Source: Caprella mutica (taxonomy: Eukaryota > Arthropoda > Malacostraca > Amphipoda > Caprellidae). From it: a stretch of 64,000 nucleotides of DNA. Positions 34,292 to 47,797 of the stretch are shown here, piece by piece. Location: contig CANNZV010001853.1 of the NCBI GenBank assembly GCA_947561585.1, positions 1 through 64,000 on the forward strand. The letters run 5' to 3'. Made by a program: the position numbers and the translations under genes. Below the pieces are notes generated by a model. That model was given only the letters and a program-made list of their open reading frames with translations, made no database searches and was not told the DNA's origin. How positions within the stretch are numbered: position 1 is the stretch's first letter; each line of letters begins with the position of its first letter.

Positions 34292-34770
34292 GTGAGTAAC
34301 AAAAACTTTAATTTGTGGGTGAATTATCTAACTTGAAACCACTTAAATTGTTGAGTAGAAAATAATTGAATTGGTGAGTAAAAAATACTTGAATTGTTGA
34401 GTAAAAACCACTTAAATTATTGAGTAGAAAATAATTGAATTGGTGAATAAAAAAATCTTGAATTGGTGAGTAAAAAATACTTGACTTGGTGAGTTAAAAG
34501 TACTTGAATTGGTGAGTAAAAAACATTTGAAATGTTGAGTAGAAAATACTTGAATTGGTGATTAAAAATCTTAACTTGATGAGCAAAAATTACTTGAATT
34601 GTTGAGTAAAAAATATATGAATTGTTGAGTAGAAAATACTTGAATTGGTGCATACAAATCTTGAATTGTATATTGAAAAAAACTTGAATTGGAGAGTAAA
34701 AATTTATAATTGGTGAGTAAATAATCTAATTTGAATTGGTAACTAAAATATAGAATAAGAATTGGTGAGT
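34292..34770 (+). repeat. Minisatellite with a donor-like word in many units
   Basis: About sixteen units of 28-30 bp, TTGAATTGGTGAGTAAAAAA plus TAC. Many units contain GGTGAGTAA or a one-base variant, a near-consensus 5' splice site, and the array starts at the real-looking donor of the preceding exon candidate. Confidence 0.8.
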
Positions 34771-34974
34771 ATACAAGGCTAATGCTTCAATATGACTTAA
34801 CTGCCTCATGATTGTAATGCCTCTATAATTTGTTAACTATAAATCATGTTCTAATCAACTAAATCAAACTTTAAAAAACGTCTACAAATGACACTCTCCT
34901 TAAACTTCTTCATGACATTCTGTCTAATTTTCTCTTTCATGAGACTCTTTAAAGACTCCCTTAAATCTACCAGA

Positions 34975-35115
34975 AGTTCAGTTTTGAAGTACAACCAATG
35001 ACTCACACTAGAACTGTTCTAATTCGCTCATGATTGCAACCGTAGCTTCTGAAGAGATTACAACAGTTCCAGTTTTGAAGAACAACAGATCTGTGAATGA
35101 CCAACACTAGAACTG
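34975..35115. repeat. About 100-bp repeat (GTAGCTTCTGAAGAG family)
   Basis: TAGAACTGTT, CATGATTGCAACC, GTAGCTTCTGAAGAGATTAC and AACAGTTCCAGTTTTGAAG recur here and again at 35.72-35.79 and 37.26-37.34 kb. The last two were one unit before the GGAAAACTGCC element inserted between them. Confidence 0.75.
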
Positions 35116-35156
35116 TTGTAATAACCTTTGCAGAATGCAGATAGTGTATATTATTG

Positions 35157-35705
35157 ACGGCCTATAATTATATATCATCTTGTTATTCTCTTAACTGAAA
35201 AAGTGTTCAACTACATTGCCTGAAATTTAGTGAAACGATTGGTCAATGTGCGGTGACCAGCTGGTAGAATTTTTGGAGCGACCTGGTCAAAAGTAAAGGT
35301 CATATGGTCATATATAACTAAAAAAGTATTGCACCATATTACATGAAACTAGGTGGGACGATTGGTCAATATACAGGAACAATTTTATTATAATTTTGGA
35401 GCGATTGGGTCAAAAGGTCAAAGATGAAGGTCAATGCCATTTATAATTCAATAAGTCAATAATTATTAAACCAAATTGTTTAAAATTTGATGGGACGATT
35501 GGGCAATGAACCATCTGGTAGAATTTTGGGAGCAATCAGGTGAAAGGTCAAGGTCATGGTCATTTTTAACTCAATAACTTAAAAAGTATTAAACCATATT
35601 GCAAGAAACTTATTAGAACGATTAATCACTATCCATTCACCAGATCTTTAGATTTTGGTAGCAAACAGATGAGGGGCAGCGAAGGTATGCGCTCTACCGA
35701 GTGCA
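35157..35705 (+). repeat. AGGTCA-rich dispersed repeat, copy 2
   Basis: Same start (ATATCATCTTGTTATT) and end (GCGCTCTACCGAGTGC) as the 29.7-kb copy, with about four units. It lies within the 100-bp repeat region. Confidence 0.85.
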
Positions 35706-35793
35706 GGTAGTCTAGTTTGAACATGATTACAGACGTAGCTTCTGAAGAGATTACAACAGTTCCAGTTTTGAAGAACAACCAATGACACACACG

Positions 35794-37254
35794 GTGCTAG
35801 GAAAATAGTCACTGTAATGATTCCCCCTGGGAAAACTGCCACAGGGAAAATTGCCACTGTGGGAAAATTGCCACTGGGAATATTGACACTGTTGGAAAAC
35901 TGCCACTGTGGGAAAATTGCCACCCAGAAAATTGCCACTGAGGAAAACTGCCATTGTGGGAAGATTGCCCCCCGGAAAATTGCAATGATGAAAATTGCCA
36001 CTGTACCATACTTATATAATTATATATATATAAATTCATTCTGGATATTTTTTAACAATAAACTGCATAGGTACTAAAATTTAATTTAAAAAAATTATTA
36101 ACAATGAGAACATCTTATTTGGACTAGTTATACAGTATCGGTGGCTTCTTTCGTCGCTAGGTGGGAGTGAGCAAATACGCAATTAATCTTATCTTCATGC
36201 ATATTTTCAGTTGTTCACTTAAGAGTTTAAATCAGTACTAGGTTCTGTATTCTACTAGTTTGCCGTCCACCTATTTTCTCTCATTCACAAGTGCACTAAA
36301 ATGTACTTATAATTTGTATAATGTCTAGTCTTGTATTCAGTTTGGACCACAAGAAAGAAAACAAATTCAATCAAGATTTTCATTTTTTTTGCATTATTTA
36401 TGTTCCGAAAAAGTAAGTTGCATTAAACAATTTTCCATGTAAAATTATACCAAAGCTATTGTTTTCTATTTTATCGTTACAATATTAAGATGAATGATAC
36501 AGAATAAGTGAAAATAGTCTTCATATAATAATAACAGTAATTTTAAGCTTCTGTATAAATTTTGTCTGCAAAACTAATTTGTGCAACTTTCCTTTTTATC
36601 ACTGCATTTTAATACAACGCTTAGAGAAGAAAAGTATTACCAATTTAAGGTCATTTGCAAGAATGATGAATGTAAACAATTGAATTTGGGTGTCTTTTTT
36701 AAGGTCCCTACAATAGTATAACATGAACATTCCTGTTGCGATTGTGTCGCAAAAAGTGCACAATGATAAATGAAAAAGAAAGTAAATAGAACAAAACATG
36801 TTGCATTAGTCTCATTGATATTTATGCGTTAAATAAATACGTAACAGAAAAGGAGAGTCACGAAATTTCACCAAATCTATTCAATTAGTTTTAAAATTAT
36901 ACATAAATGTTTCAAACAGGAACGGGTCTCTCAGTCCCATTGGTCGTTCCAGGGTTGAATATATTTTTAAATTTTATCTTGGATAGTATTTTTAACTAGT
37001 CAAACAACGATGAATGCAATGTGAATATTTATTTTCATCAAATTCAAATCATCTTGTATTCAGTTTGGTTTTTTATTTGTATAGACAATAGAGTATAGAA
37101 AATTATTTTTTTATTTTGAATGTTAATATATTATATGTATAGTGGCAATTTTCGTCAGAGGCCATTTTCCAGTTGGCAATTTTTCCACAGTGGCAGTTTT
37201 TCACAGGGGCAATCTTCCCAGTGGCAGTTTTCTCTGGGGCAATTTTCCAAGCAC
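35794..37254. mobile_element. GGAAAACTGCC element, 1.46 kb
   Basis: Inverted ends GTGCTAGGAAAAT and GTGCTTGGAAAAT are each followed by a subterminal array of (G)GGAAAA(C/T)TGCCACTGT units: about nine at the left (35830-36005) and about seven, inverted, at the right (37140-37250). The interior is AT-rich without a transposase; frames in the arrays are repeat-encoded. It is inserted in the 100-bp repeat, whose halves flank it. It is related in its ends to 3.76 and 52.5 kb. Confidence 0.75.
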
Positions 37255-37339
37255 GTACCAACGTTAGAACTGTTATAGTTTTCTCATGATTACAGCCATA
37301 GCTTCTGAAGAGATTACAACAGTTCCAGTTGGATTGAGG

Positions 37340-39690
37340 TCACTGGAATTCAGTCCAAAGATCAAAGTGAAAATTCATGTTTGTTCAGACACGTAATTTA
37401 TTTTAATGGTCTGTCAAGTGGGATCGTTTATTCCTTCAATTATTTGAATAATATTTGATTTTAAAATTAAAATTATTTTTGATAGGTTAGAATTGTGAAA
37501 AGTTGTTCATTTATGGGATTAAGTTCAATTAAACTGATTTACTTACTATCTGGGTAACGTCCAAAATATCTGACGCTTTCATATCTTCGATCAAAAAAGG
37601 AAAAGATATGGAATAATAAATATTACCTTTTATTTAATATCTTACTCTACTCTTTCCATTTCCGTTTACACAGAGAATGGGATTGCTATTACCGTTTGCA
37701 GATGGAATCATTTATATATATTTTCCTTTTTATTAACTATGAATATATAGTATAACTTTATCATGGTTTACCGAATTTACATTTACCCTAATTTAATCGA
37801 AAGAGATATGAAAAGTAAAATAAATGAAATAATGTTCTCAATCTCCGTAGATTGATATGTATTTTAACAATCTAATAATCATTTATTTCAAACATGTAGA
37901 AAAACTATAAAAGTAAAGAAACTATTCGTAAATTGGTTATTAAATCTACAATTGAAGAATTTTTGAAAACTATTATAACGAGATCTCTTTTTTAAATCAA
38001 TTTATTTTACTTTTGCATTGTCTTAAAGTTTTACATTGATATTCAAGAATGTGGTTTCATAATTTATTATTATTAGTTTAGTTTCATAATTTTTACACTT
38101 GCATGTGTTTGTTTGTTTATTATTATTCAAATACTTTGTCCTGACACTGTACTGTCCTAATAATTTTGCCTACAAATAAATAAATAAAATATCAATAGCT
38201 AATTATTTAAAAAAAAATTAATCGAAATATGATCATTTACAAATTAATATTCTTTATGGAAAAAAAAATTTATTTGATGAAGTTATCATCAAATAAACGC
38301 ATGCTTTGTTTGATGATTACTTCATGATTATCAGGTAATTAATTTAATTGAAACTTCTAAATTTACATTACGAAGAGAAAGCTCTCAGGTTACCAAGTGG
38401 GCCCCATATAAACTAAATCAAGTCCTTAACCTAATCCCAGCCATGTGAATCAATCCTGAACAGAAACCACTCGTTCACACAGGGCATATATCCCACTGAA
38501 TCGAAATGGGACATGAACTCTATGTTCTTATGCTTTGACCAAAAGAACTTTCACCGCAAGCACTTTTGCAAATAGAGTATACATATATTTATCGCTAACC
38601 TAACCCCAAGACTCTTTATTTCGTAAAAATACATTTTTTGCCTATGTGTCGTGCGACGAAAGAGTTTTCTGCGAATGGAGAGGTGAACAGAATGCTCTAT
38701 TTCACTGATGTGAGACGAGGGATGATACCACCAGTACTATCAAACGTCTGGGCTGATTCCTTATCTTCCATTTGTACCTCCGATTCCTTCATCGAGAGAT
38801 TTCTCTCCCTCTATCGAGATAAGTAAGAGATAGAGATAGTGCGTCTTCATTCCAGAGACATTTAGTCAGGATTAGCGAAGTAACACGTTCAATTTACAGA
38901 GATTACTTGGCATGTAAGCATGAACACCTTCTAACTTCCAATATTACTTTATTAGAAGTGCTAGGGTAAGCGTGCAGTGACAAATGACGGCATTTTTATA
39001 ATCGTATTTCTTTATAACTAATGGCTGTTCAATTTATCTATTAGTAATTTATTGTCCTTGGCTGTACTTTTACTGAAATATTTTCAGCTGAATAAAATAT
39101 AATGTAGTTTAGATATTGAAACTTCATTTATTGAATTGTTATCAGAATTAAGGTTGGCTAGTCAATTGATCTCCATACCATTTGATTACTTCCTAGTCAT
39201 TTTATTCCCATTAATTATATTTATTGTTTATATACTTATTACACAAAATATTTTTTATGATCTTCATTTATATATCAAATATAATAAATATATACATACA
39301 TTTTCAAGAACAAAATTTAAATGAATGGCAATTAAATGACTGGGGATCAATTCACCTTGACATTTAGTAAGCTAGGTGACAAACAGATAAAGGTCTTGAA
39401 TACCCTGTTTTTTTAAATTATCTCAGAAAGTTTATGATGATGTAATAAGATATACCATATCTAATTGAAAATGATGTGTTCTTTGGTATTTTCACATAGT
39501 AATGATACCATTGTCATGCAGTTACAAACATTCATTGAAGCAACTATGACCATTTATATTCCATCTGAACAATCATGAAAAAGTCAGAAGAAACTTTATG
39601 TATTGGATTGAAGTAACAAACTCATCCATAATAAGCTAAAGGCAATTAGATGAAAAAGTTATAATCGTTTGAACTCATGAACACCATTTC
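37340..39690. other. Mostly AT-rich, unassigned
   Basis: A somewhat GC-richer block at 38.39-38.88 kb contains a 62-codon frame (MPMCRATKEFSANGEVNRML) with no recognised family and no clear splice signals. Nothing else was supported. Confidence 0.4.
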
Positions 39691-39704
39691 ATCACAATCT
39701 ATAA

Positions 39705-39885
39705 ATAGAACTATCGGTAATGATAGCTAACGATTAATGGATCCATCGTTAATGGTAGCTAACCTTAACTAGAAATATCAATAATGGTAGTTAACCGTAA
39801 CTATCGTTAATGGTTTCTAACGATACCTATAACTGTCGTTAATAATTAGACGATAATTAGAGTTATCGTTAACGATTTTGCTATC
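39705..39885. repeat. Degenerate CGTTAATGGTAGCTAACG repeats
   Basis: TAACGATA and its reverse complement TATCGTTA alternate, so the tract is both repetitive and locally self-complementary. Confidence 0.6.
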
Positions 39886-40361
39886 ACTGACCATATGAAC
39901 ATGATTAGAAAAACACATTAATCATTGGTAATTGTTATATATGATCACACGGCGAACAATCAATCATTCACAACTTTTTGATCGTAGAAGCAATCAGAAG
40001 TTAGCACTCTATATCTATACCTACGAACTATGTTAACTAGCAAAGCATAGTTATGAATTACATGATAGAGTATCTTACCTAGATTTTGTTAACTCTTTAT
40101 GCCCTGAATTAATTTCAGCGTGTAAAAACAAAAAATATTGATTTCTATTTTATTATAAAGGAAAAGAAAACAGATAAAACTATAATGAATGAAAATAAAA
40201 TCACAATTGTACACATGTGCTCTATATATGGAACATACATGTCGCCTTAAACAGATAATTATTAGTCTATTCGTATGATAATGGTGTAAAAATATACTAT
40301 ATTTCAATTTTTGGCATTTTGGTTTTAATCCTAAGGTTGCATTTTAAACTATAATACGTGT

Positions 40362-40880
40362 ACTTGGTAGAGCGCATGCCATAGCCGCCGCTTATAAATG
40401 ACCTTTACTTCAACCTTTGACTCGTTGAAATGGATAATAACCAATCATCTCACCAAGTTTCTTGCAATAGGGTTGAATACTTTTTTAGTTAGTGAGTAAT
40501 AAATGACCTTGACCTTTGACCGAATCGATCCCAAAATTCTACAAGATGATTCCTAGAATTGACTAATCGTCTCACCAAGTTTCAGATAATTTGGTTAAGC
40601 ATATTTTGAGTTGTTGAGTAATAAATCGTCTTGATCTTTGACTCGATTGCTCCCAAAAATATTAGCAAATGGTTCCTGGATATTGACCAATCGTCCCACC
40701 AAGTTCCATGCAATATGGTTAAACACTTTTTTCAGTTATAAATTACCTTGACCTTGATCTTTTAACGGATCACTCAAACATTTTACCGGATGGTACAAGA
40801 CATTGAGCAATCTTCCCACCAAATTCCAAGCATTTGGTTGAAAACATGTTCAGTTAATCGAATAACAAGATGATAAATAT
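40362..40880 (-). repeat. AGGTCA-rich dispersed repeat, copy 3 (inverted)
   Basis: On the minus strand it starts ATCATCTTGTTATTCG and ends GCGCTCTACCAAGTAC, with about four units. TGACCTT and TTGACC words appear on the plus strand. Confidence 0.85.
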
Positions 40881-40889
40881 ATTAATTAA

Positions 40890-41815
40890 TTAATGCTGTC
40901 TAAAACATAATCTTCCACACTCTGCGAAAGTAAAGTTTGGAACTGTATCACTCCAGCATGTATTATATATACATATGTGTAAATATTTATTTCTATCTTT
41001 AAACTTTTGGTATCTATAATACCAATTTATCATTTTTATATGATGAGATAATTTATAGTGCGTTCGTTTTAAATTTTTGTTATGCATTTTTCTAATGAAA
41101 AATGAACTACTTTTGTTATTGAACGTTGGATAATTTCCAATCACGTATTTACTTCTCATCTGGAATGTATCTTTGATTATAAAATTACTGATATGTTACA
41201 ATTTAATGTAGCATATCATAGTATATTGCGTTCATCAACAAATGAGTAATCAATGATTTTACTAATTCTTTGATTTAATTCCTTGATTTGAATCAATCAA
41301 CACTGATTGATTTGACTCTAAAAATAAAGATAATTAATAATCGAATAATTTCATATTTTATTGTTTGAAAATATAGACTACACGTGTGACATCTTTTCTC
41401 AATAATTACCAACATGCAGGCAGTAAGAAAAATGTATATGTACTAGTGTATCTACCCGTTGAGAATAACGTGTACTCTCTGTATAAGTAAATATAATAAT
41501 AATGAAATGTTGATTTGAATCATTAAAAAATACATGAATTATATTCACTTTGAAATAAAAGCAATACTTGAAACATTACCACTTCAACTGAAAGTTTATG
41601 TAGCTAATTATTTCAAAACTCCTTTATTCGTATGATTACTTTACGAGTTTTCCACTTCTTTCTCAATAAATTATCAGCTCGAAAATGATCTTCGGCCTGT
41701 CGGTTCGAATTAGTCTTTAATTACACCATAATTACTGCTAGCCAATAAACAGCCAGAGCCTAAATACAAATTAGAGACAAGAAAACCATTGTCTGTCTCT
41801 TAGAAATTTGAGGTA
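40890..41815. other. AT-rich sequence, no gene seen
   Basis: No supported feature. Confidence 0.5.
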
Positions 41816-41824
41816 ATTCCTGAA

Positions 41825-42215
41825 TACCAACATGTGAGTATTTATTTACCAACAAGTGAGTAGTTATTTACCAACATGTGAATATTCATTTACTAACTTG
41901 TGAGTATCCATTTACCAACATGTGAGTATTCATTTACCAACATGTGAGTATTCATTTACCAACATGTGAGTATTTATTTACCAACAAGTGAGTAGTTATT
42001 TACCAACATGTGAGTATTCATTTACCAACATGTGAGTATTCATTTACCAACATGTGAGTATTCATTTACCAACATGTGAGTATTCATTTACCAACATGTG
42101 AGTATTCATTTACCAACATGTGAGTATTTACTTACCAACAAGTGAGTAGTTTTTTACTAACATGTGAGTATTCATTTACCAACATGTTAGTATTTATATA
42201 CCAACATGTGAATAA
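41825..42215. repeat. 25-bp minisatellite
   Basis: About fifteen units of CATTTACCAACATGTGAGTA plus TT. Variants use AAGTGAGTAG. Every unit again holds a GTGAGT word. Confidence 0.85.
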
Positions 42216-42231
42216 GTATTATACTACACTT

Positions 42232-44315
42232 TATTGTAGTGCTGACACTCTATTGTAGTGTGGACACTCTATTGTGTGGACACTCTATTGTTGTGTGGAC
42301 ACTCTTTTGTAATGTGGACACTCTATTGTAGTGTGGACACTCTATTGTTGTGTGGACACTCTATTGTTGTGTGGACACTCTTTTGTAATTTGGACACTCT
42401 ATTGTAGTGTGGACACTCTATTGTAGTGTGGACACTCTTTTGTAGTGCTGACACTCTATTGTAGTGCTGACACTCTATTGTAGTGTGGACACTCTATTGT
42501 AGTGTGGACACTCTATTGTTGTGTGGACACTCTTTTGTAAAGTGGACACTCTATTGTAGTGTGGACACTCTATTGTTGTGTGGACACTCTTTTGTAATTT
42601 GGACACTCTATTGTAGTGTGGACACTCTATTGTAGTGTGGACACTCTTTTGTAGTGCTGACACTCTATTGTAGTGTGGACACTCTATTGTAGTGTGGACA
42701 CTCTTTTGTAATGTGGACACTCTATTGTAGTGTGGACACTCTATTGTAGTGTGGACACTCTATTGTAGTGTGGACACTCTATTGTAGTGTGGACACTCTA
42801 TTGTAATGTGGACACTCTATTGTAGTGTGGACACTCTATTGTAATGTGGACACTCTATTGTAGTGCTGACACTCTATTGTAGTGTGGACACTCTATTGTA
42901 GTGTGGACACTCTATTGTAGTAAGGACACTCTATTGTAGTGTGGACACTCTATTGTACTGCTGACACTCTATTGATGTGTGGACACTCTATTGTAGTGTG
43001 GACACTCTATTGTAGTGCTGACACTCTATTGTAGTGTGGACACTATATTGTAGTGTGGACACTCTTTTGTAATATGGACACTCTATTGTAGTGTGGACAC
43101 TCTATTGTAGTGTGGACACTCTATTGTAGTGCTGACACTCTATTGTAGTGTGGACACTCTATTGTAGTGTGGACACTCTATTGTAGTGTGGACACTCTAT
43201 TGTAATGTGGACACTCTATTGAAGTGCTGGCACTCTATTGTAGTGCTGACACTCTATTGTAGTGCGTAGTGTGGACACTCTATTGTAGTGTGGACACTCT
43301 ATTGTAGTGTGGACACTCTATTGTAGTGTGGACACTCTATTGTAGTGTGGACACTCTATTGTAGTGTGGACACTCTATTGTAGTGTGGACACTCTATTGT
43401 AGTGCTGACACTCTATTGTAGTGTGGACACTCTATTGTAGTGTGAACACTCTATTGTAGTGCTGACACTCTATTGTAGTGCTGACACTCTATTGTAGTGT
43501 GGACACTCTATTGTAGTGTGGACACTCTATTGTAATGTGGACACTCTATTGTAGTGTGGACACTCTATTGTAGTGTGGACACTCTATTGTAATGTGGACA
43601 CTCTATTGTAGTGCTGACACTCTATTGTATTGTGGACACTCTATTGTAATGTGGACACTCTATTGTAGTGTGGACACTCTTTTGTAATGTGGACACTCTT
43701 TTGTAATGTGGACACTCTATTGTAGTGTGGACACTCTATTGTAGTGTGGACACTCTATTGTAGTGTGGACACTCTATTGTAGTGTGGACACTCTATTGTA
43801 GTGTGGACACTCTTTTGTAATGTGGACACTCTATTGTAGTGCTGACACTCTATTGTAGTGTGGACACTCTATTGTAGTGCTGACACTCTATTGTAGTGTG
43901 GACACTCTATTGTAGTGCTGACACTCTATTGTAGTGTGGACACTCTATTGTAGTGTGGACACTCTATTGTAGTGTGGACACTCTTTTGTAATGTGGACAC
44001 TCTTTTGTAACGTGGACACTCTATTGTAGTGTGGACACTCTTTTGTAATGTGGACACTCTTTTGTAATGTGGACACTCTTTTGTAATGTGGACACTCTAT
44101 TGTAGTGTGGACACTCTTTTGTAATGTGGAAACTTTTTTGTAATGTGGACACTCTTTTGTAATGTGGACACTCTATTGTAGTGTGGACACTCTTTTGTAA
44201 TGTGGACACTCTTTTGTAATGTGGACACTCTATTGTAGTGCTGACACTCTATTGTAGTGCTGACAATCTATTGTAGTGTGGACACTCTTTTGTAATGTGG
44301 ACACTCTATTGTAGT
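42232..44315. repeat. 19-bp satellite array, block 1
   Basis: Around 110 units of GTGTGGACACTCTATTGTA with recurring variants (TTTTGTAAT, GCTGACAC). The open frames on either strand (VSTLQKSVHTTIECPHYN) are repeat-encoded because the cycle stays in phase every three units. Confidence 0.95.
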
Positions 44316-45185
44316 TTGTGTGACAGAAATTCTCACTCCATATATTTACTTTTTTTACGTGATTAATATTTATCGTCACTGCCTGAGTGCCTGGAATAAA
44401 CTTAGATTTTTGTTGATTCAAATCCTAAATTTTCATATTTATTGTGTAATTAATTTTTCATCTTTGCTAATTGTTTCATCTCTTTGCTAAATGTTCATCT
44501 CGTTGCTAATTTTCTATACAAGTTTAAAGTAAATAATTATTGTTCCAATAATGTTCAAATTAGAGATTACTTGTTAGAATGTGAATCTCTCAGTGTTAGA
44601 GCAATTCCCATCTGATAAAACTGTGTTGTGCTAATACCACTCTGAGGCAGTGCCTAAATTATCTAAAAGTAAGTTACAGTGTTATTTAAGATTTAAAAAG
44701 ATAGGTTTAAAAGAATTTGTCACTTTTTAAATCTTTGTAAACTGAACATTTGAAATTTATTTCTATAATAATTAGTTCATCGATTCACCGTGTTAGCTAC
44801 GTAATTCTTGTGCTCCAAGTAGATATAGAATATTTTTGTTTTAGCACACTAAAGTTTTCTTCCGGTGAATGAGTAGCCATCCTGAAGCTTTAGTATTTTA
44901 CTTGATATATAATATCGAAAGCAATTCTATTTATACATATTTAGGATTAATATTTGTTGCCGTTCTAAACCTTGTTAATAATTAACTTTAAAATTAGTTG
45001 AACCAATTGTAACTCTATTTCTTAGTAATTGTCACTATTATGTATGAATTCAATTTACTCATATAGGCATTAATTAATTCCAGGCAATCTGTCCAGTGTT
45101 TATGGAAATACACTACTTGGTCCACTAAGGAGCTTTCACTGAGTGTATCCCTCTAACGAAACCTTGGTGCAGTCCCGTACCGGAG
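44316..45185. other. Unique spacer between satellite blocks
   Basis: About 870 bp of AT-rich non-repeat DNA. No frame or splice pair could be supported. Confidence 0.6.
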
Positions 45186-45189
45186 TGAT

Positions 45190-45985
45190 AGTGTGAACAC
45201 TCTACTGTAGTGTGGACACTCTGATAGGTGTTAACCGTCTATTGTAGTGTGGACACTCTATTATAGTGTGGACACTCGATCGTAGTGTGGACACTCTATT
45301 GTGGTGTGAACACTCTATTATAGTGTGGACACTCGATTGTAGTGTGGACACTCGATTGTAGTGTGGACACTCTATTGTGGTGTGGATACTCTATTATAGT
45401 GTGGACACTCGATTGTAGTGTGGACACTCTATTGTGGTGTGAACACTCTATTATAGTGTGGACACTCGATTGTAGTGGGGACACTCTATTGTGGTGTGAA
45501 CACTCTATTATAGTGTGGACATTCTATTATAGTGTGGACACTCGATCGTAGTGTGGACACTCTATTGTGGTGTGAACACTATTATAGTGTGGACACTCGA
45601 TTGTAGTGTGGACACTCTATTGTGGTGTGAACACTCTATTTTACTGTGGACACTCTATTGTACTGTGGACACTCTATTGTAGTGTGGACATTCTATTGTA
45701 GTATGATCACTCTATTGTAGTGTGGTCACTCTATTGTAGTGTGGATTATTATTGTTATTATTATTATTATAGTGTGGAAACTCTATTCTAGTTCTGACAC
45801 TCTATTGTAATGTCGACACTCTATTGTAGTATGGACACTCTTTTGTAGTGTGGTCTCTCTATTTTAGTATGGCCACTCAATTGTAGTGTGGAGACTCAAT
45901 TGTAGTGTGGACACTCTATTGTAGTGTGGACACACTATTGTAGTGTGGACACTCTATTGTAATGTTGACACGGTATTTTAGTATG
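45190..45985. repeat. 19-bp satellite array, block 2
   Basis: The same unit with different prevailing variants (CTCGATTGTAGTGTGGACA, GTGGTGTGAAC) and a TTATTATTATTATT interruption at about 45.75 kb. Confidence 0.9.
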
Positions 45986-46594
45986 TAAGGACACTCTTTT
46001 TCATGTTTGTAAATTTGAATTGTTTTTGATTAATGTGGCATCTTTCTTTGATATTCAAATAATTGAAACAATCAATATATGGCAGAGTATATCTTGATGA
46101 CATTTTAACGTAAAGTATTCTAATTTCTCAGATTTTAATCGTGTTTTTTGACATAAAATTTCGACGAAAGACTTTCTCAATCAATTTTCAATGAATTTAG
46201 ATTTACTATTCAACGAATTACTAACGTATATATAATATTATCAGCGATCCAAAGATAATAGTCGGTGATTATAGTATTCCAAATTTAGCCAGTTATACAA
46301 TCACATGCTAATGCTTTTGTTGAACAGTTGCAGATGCATTATGATTTCTGCATTATCTAATTCACAATCTCAGAAAAAGAATGCAAGATATGCAAATATC
46401 TGCCCAAATTATTCAACTTCTAGTCTGAATAATTTTCGACGGAACACGTTCCAAATTTATGCTAAATTACGATTGGATTGTCATCAAATCATTTATTGTT
46501 ATACATGGATGATCTTTTATCATACATATTAGTAACCGATTTGACATTATAGTTTTGTAACTGAGTCTGATATTATTTCCATATCTTATTTCAG

Positions 46595-46749
46595 ATATCC
46601 AAAAGAATGCTGGCAATGAAAACCACTTTGTCAGTGATGCTGGTAACGTCCGTGTGATCCCTCCTGTTGTACAACACTCTGAAACAACAGTATATCAAAT
46701 GGACTCTTTTTTTGCACTCAGGACTCCAAGAAGAGTTTGCATGATGTGA
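46595..46749 (+). CDS. Candidate exon, 50 codons
   Basis: Acceptor CTTATTTCAG precedes 46595. The frame reads NAGNENHFVSDAGNVRVIPP and DSFFALRTPRRVCMM, then TGA at 46747. The same place offers a donor (GAT then GTGAGT at 46746), so it could be internal or terminal. The composition is less AT-rich than the flanks. No family is recognised. Confidence 0.35.
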
Positions 46750-47195
46750 GTCGAAAAGCATGGTTGAAAACCCCAGGTGGAAAATCCCAGTTGAAAACCC
46801 TTGTTGAAAATCCCTGTTAAAGTTACCTGTTTAAAATCCCTATCGAAACTGAATAAAGAATAAACATATAAGAGTAGGTTAGTGGTCAGTTTTAGGGGTG
46901 ATGGAGGCTTGTCCATCACTATTCGTTTGTGAAAAAAATTACTTTACCTGAGTTTCGAACGTGGGGTTGTTTGCTAAATCTTAGCCTTAGAGTCATTCCA
47001 AATAGAAGCATTCTTATGGTGGGGCCAGGTATGATCAATTGAGTTATGCCCAATCTCCAATAAATCCATCATACTTTTCTCCCTGGAATTTGAAATTATA
47101 TATTAGCTGAATCAGGTTATGAAACTTTCACGCAGGTTCAATAATCTTTTATTACGGTTCCCTATTCTCATCTAAATGTTGGAAAGAATATATAT
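46750..47195. other. Short GTTGAAAATCCC repeats, otherwise nothing
   Basis: GTTGAAAACCC or GTTGAAAATCCC occurs about five times at 46.76-46.84 kb. No gene could be supported. Confidence 0.5.
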
Positions 47196-47797
47196 TAGGG
47201 TGGAGCGTTTTTTCAACTTTTTAGAGTTGGGTTTCACGTTAGGAGGGAAAAGTTGTGGAACTGCAAAAAAACAATGTTTGCAAACTTTCAGCCCCTAGGT
47301 TGATTCCTTGATGTTTCGAGGGTTGTTTGAAAATTCGTTTAATACGAAAAAATAGCATATTATTTTAAAAAATCGAAAAATTATATTCATTATTCTTAAA
47401 AGTCAAGATAGATTAATATCGTAATGATAACCCATTTAGAATATCTGACGAAAATTTCAAAGCTCTATCTTATTATCTTTATTGCTCGAGGCCCATTGGA
47501 ATATCTTAGAAAAACATAAAAAATATAGGAAAAGCGAATATTTTAAAAAAATCACCAAAATCAAATATTTATTATATGTGTGCTGTTATAGGTTGAAACT
47601 AAAGTTACAACACATCAATAATGTATGTTTAAAATTTCAGAGTTCTAGTTTTATCATCTTCATGGTTCGAGGGTCGAATTTATAAGCACTTTATTTTACT
47701 TTATTCATAATTAAAGATTACATTTCTCAGTTGATACCCTACCATACGATGAATGAGGCTTCTACATTTTGAACGTATAATCTTTTTTAGTTTCAAG

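Noticed and set aside
35648..36077. Frames of 67-117 codons across the GGAAAACTGCC array
   Set aside because: Repeat-encoded (QWQFS, GNFPTVAIF), in several frames at once.
38638..38826. 62-codon frame MPMCRATKEFSANGEVNRML
   Set aside because: Better composition than its surroundings but no recognisable family, splice signals or duplicate; not enough to call a gene.
42232..44315. Regular short repeats resembling a CRISPR array
   Set aside because: Units are contiguous 19-mers without spacers, no cas genes exist, and the DNA is eukaryotic.
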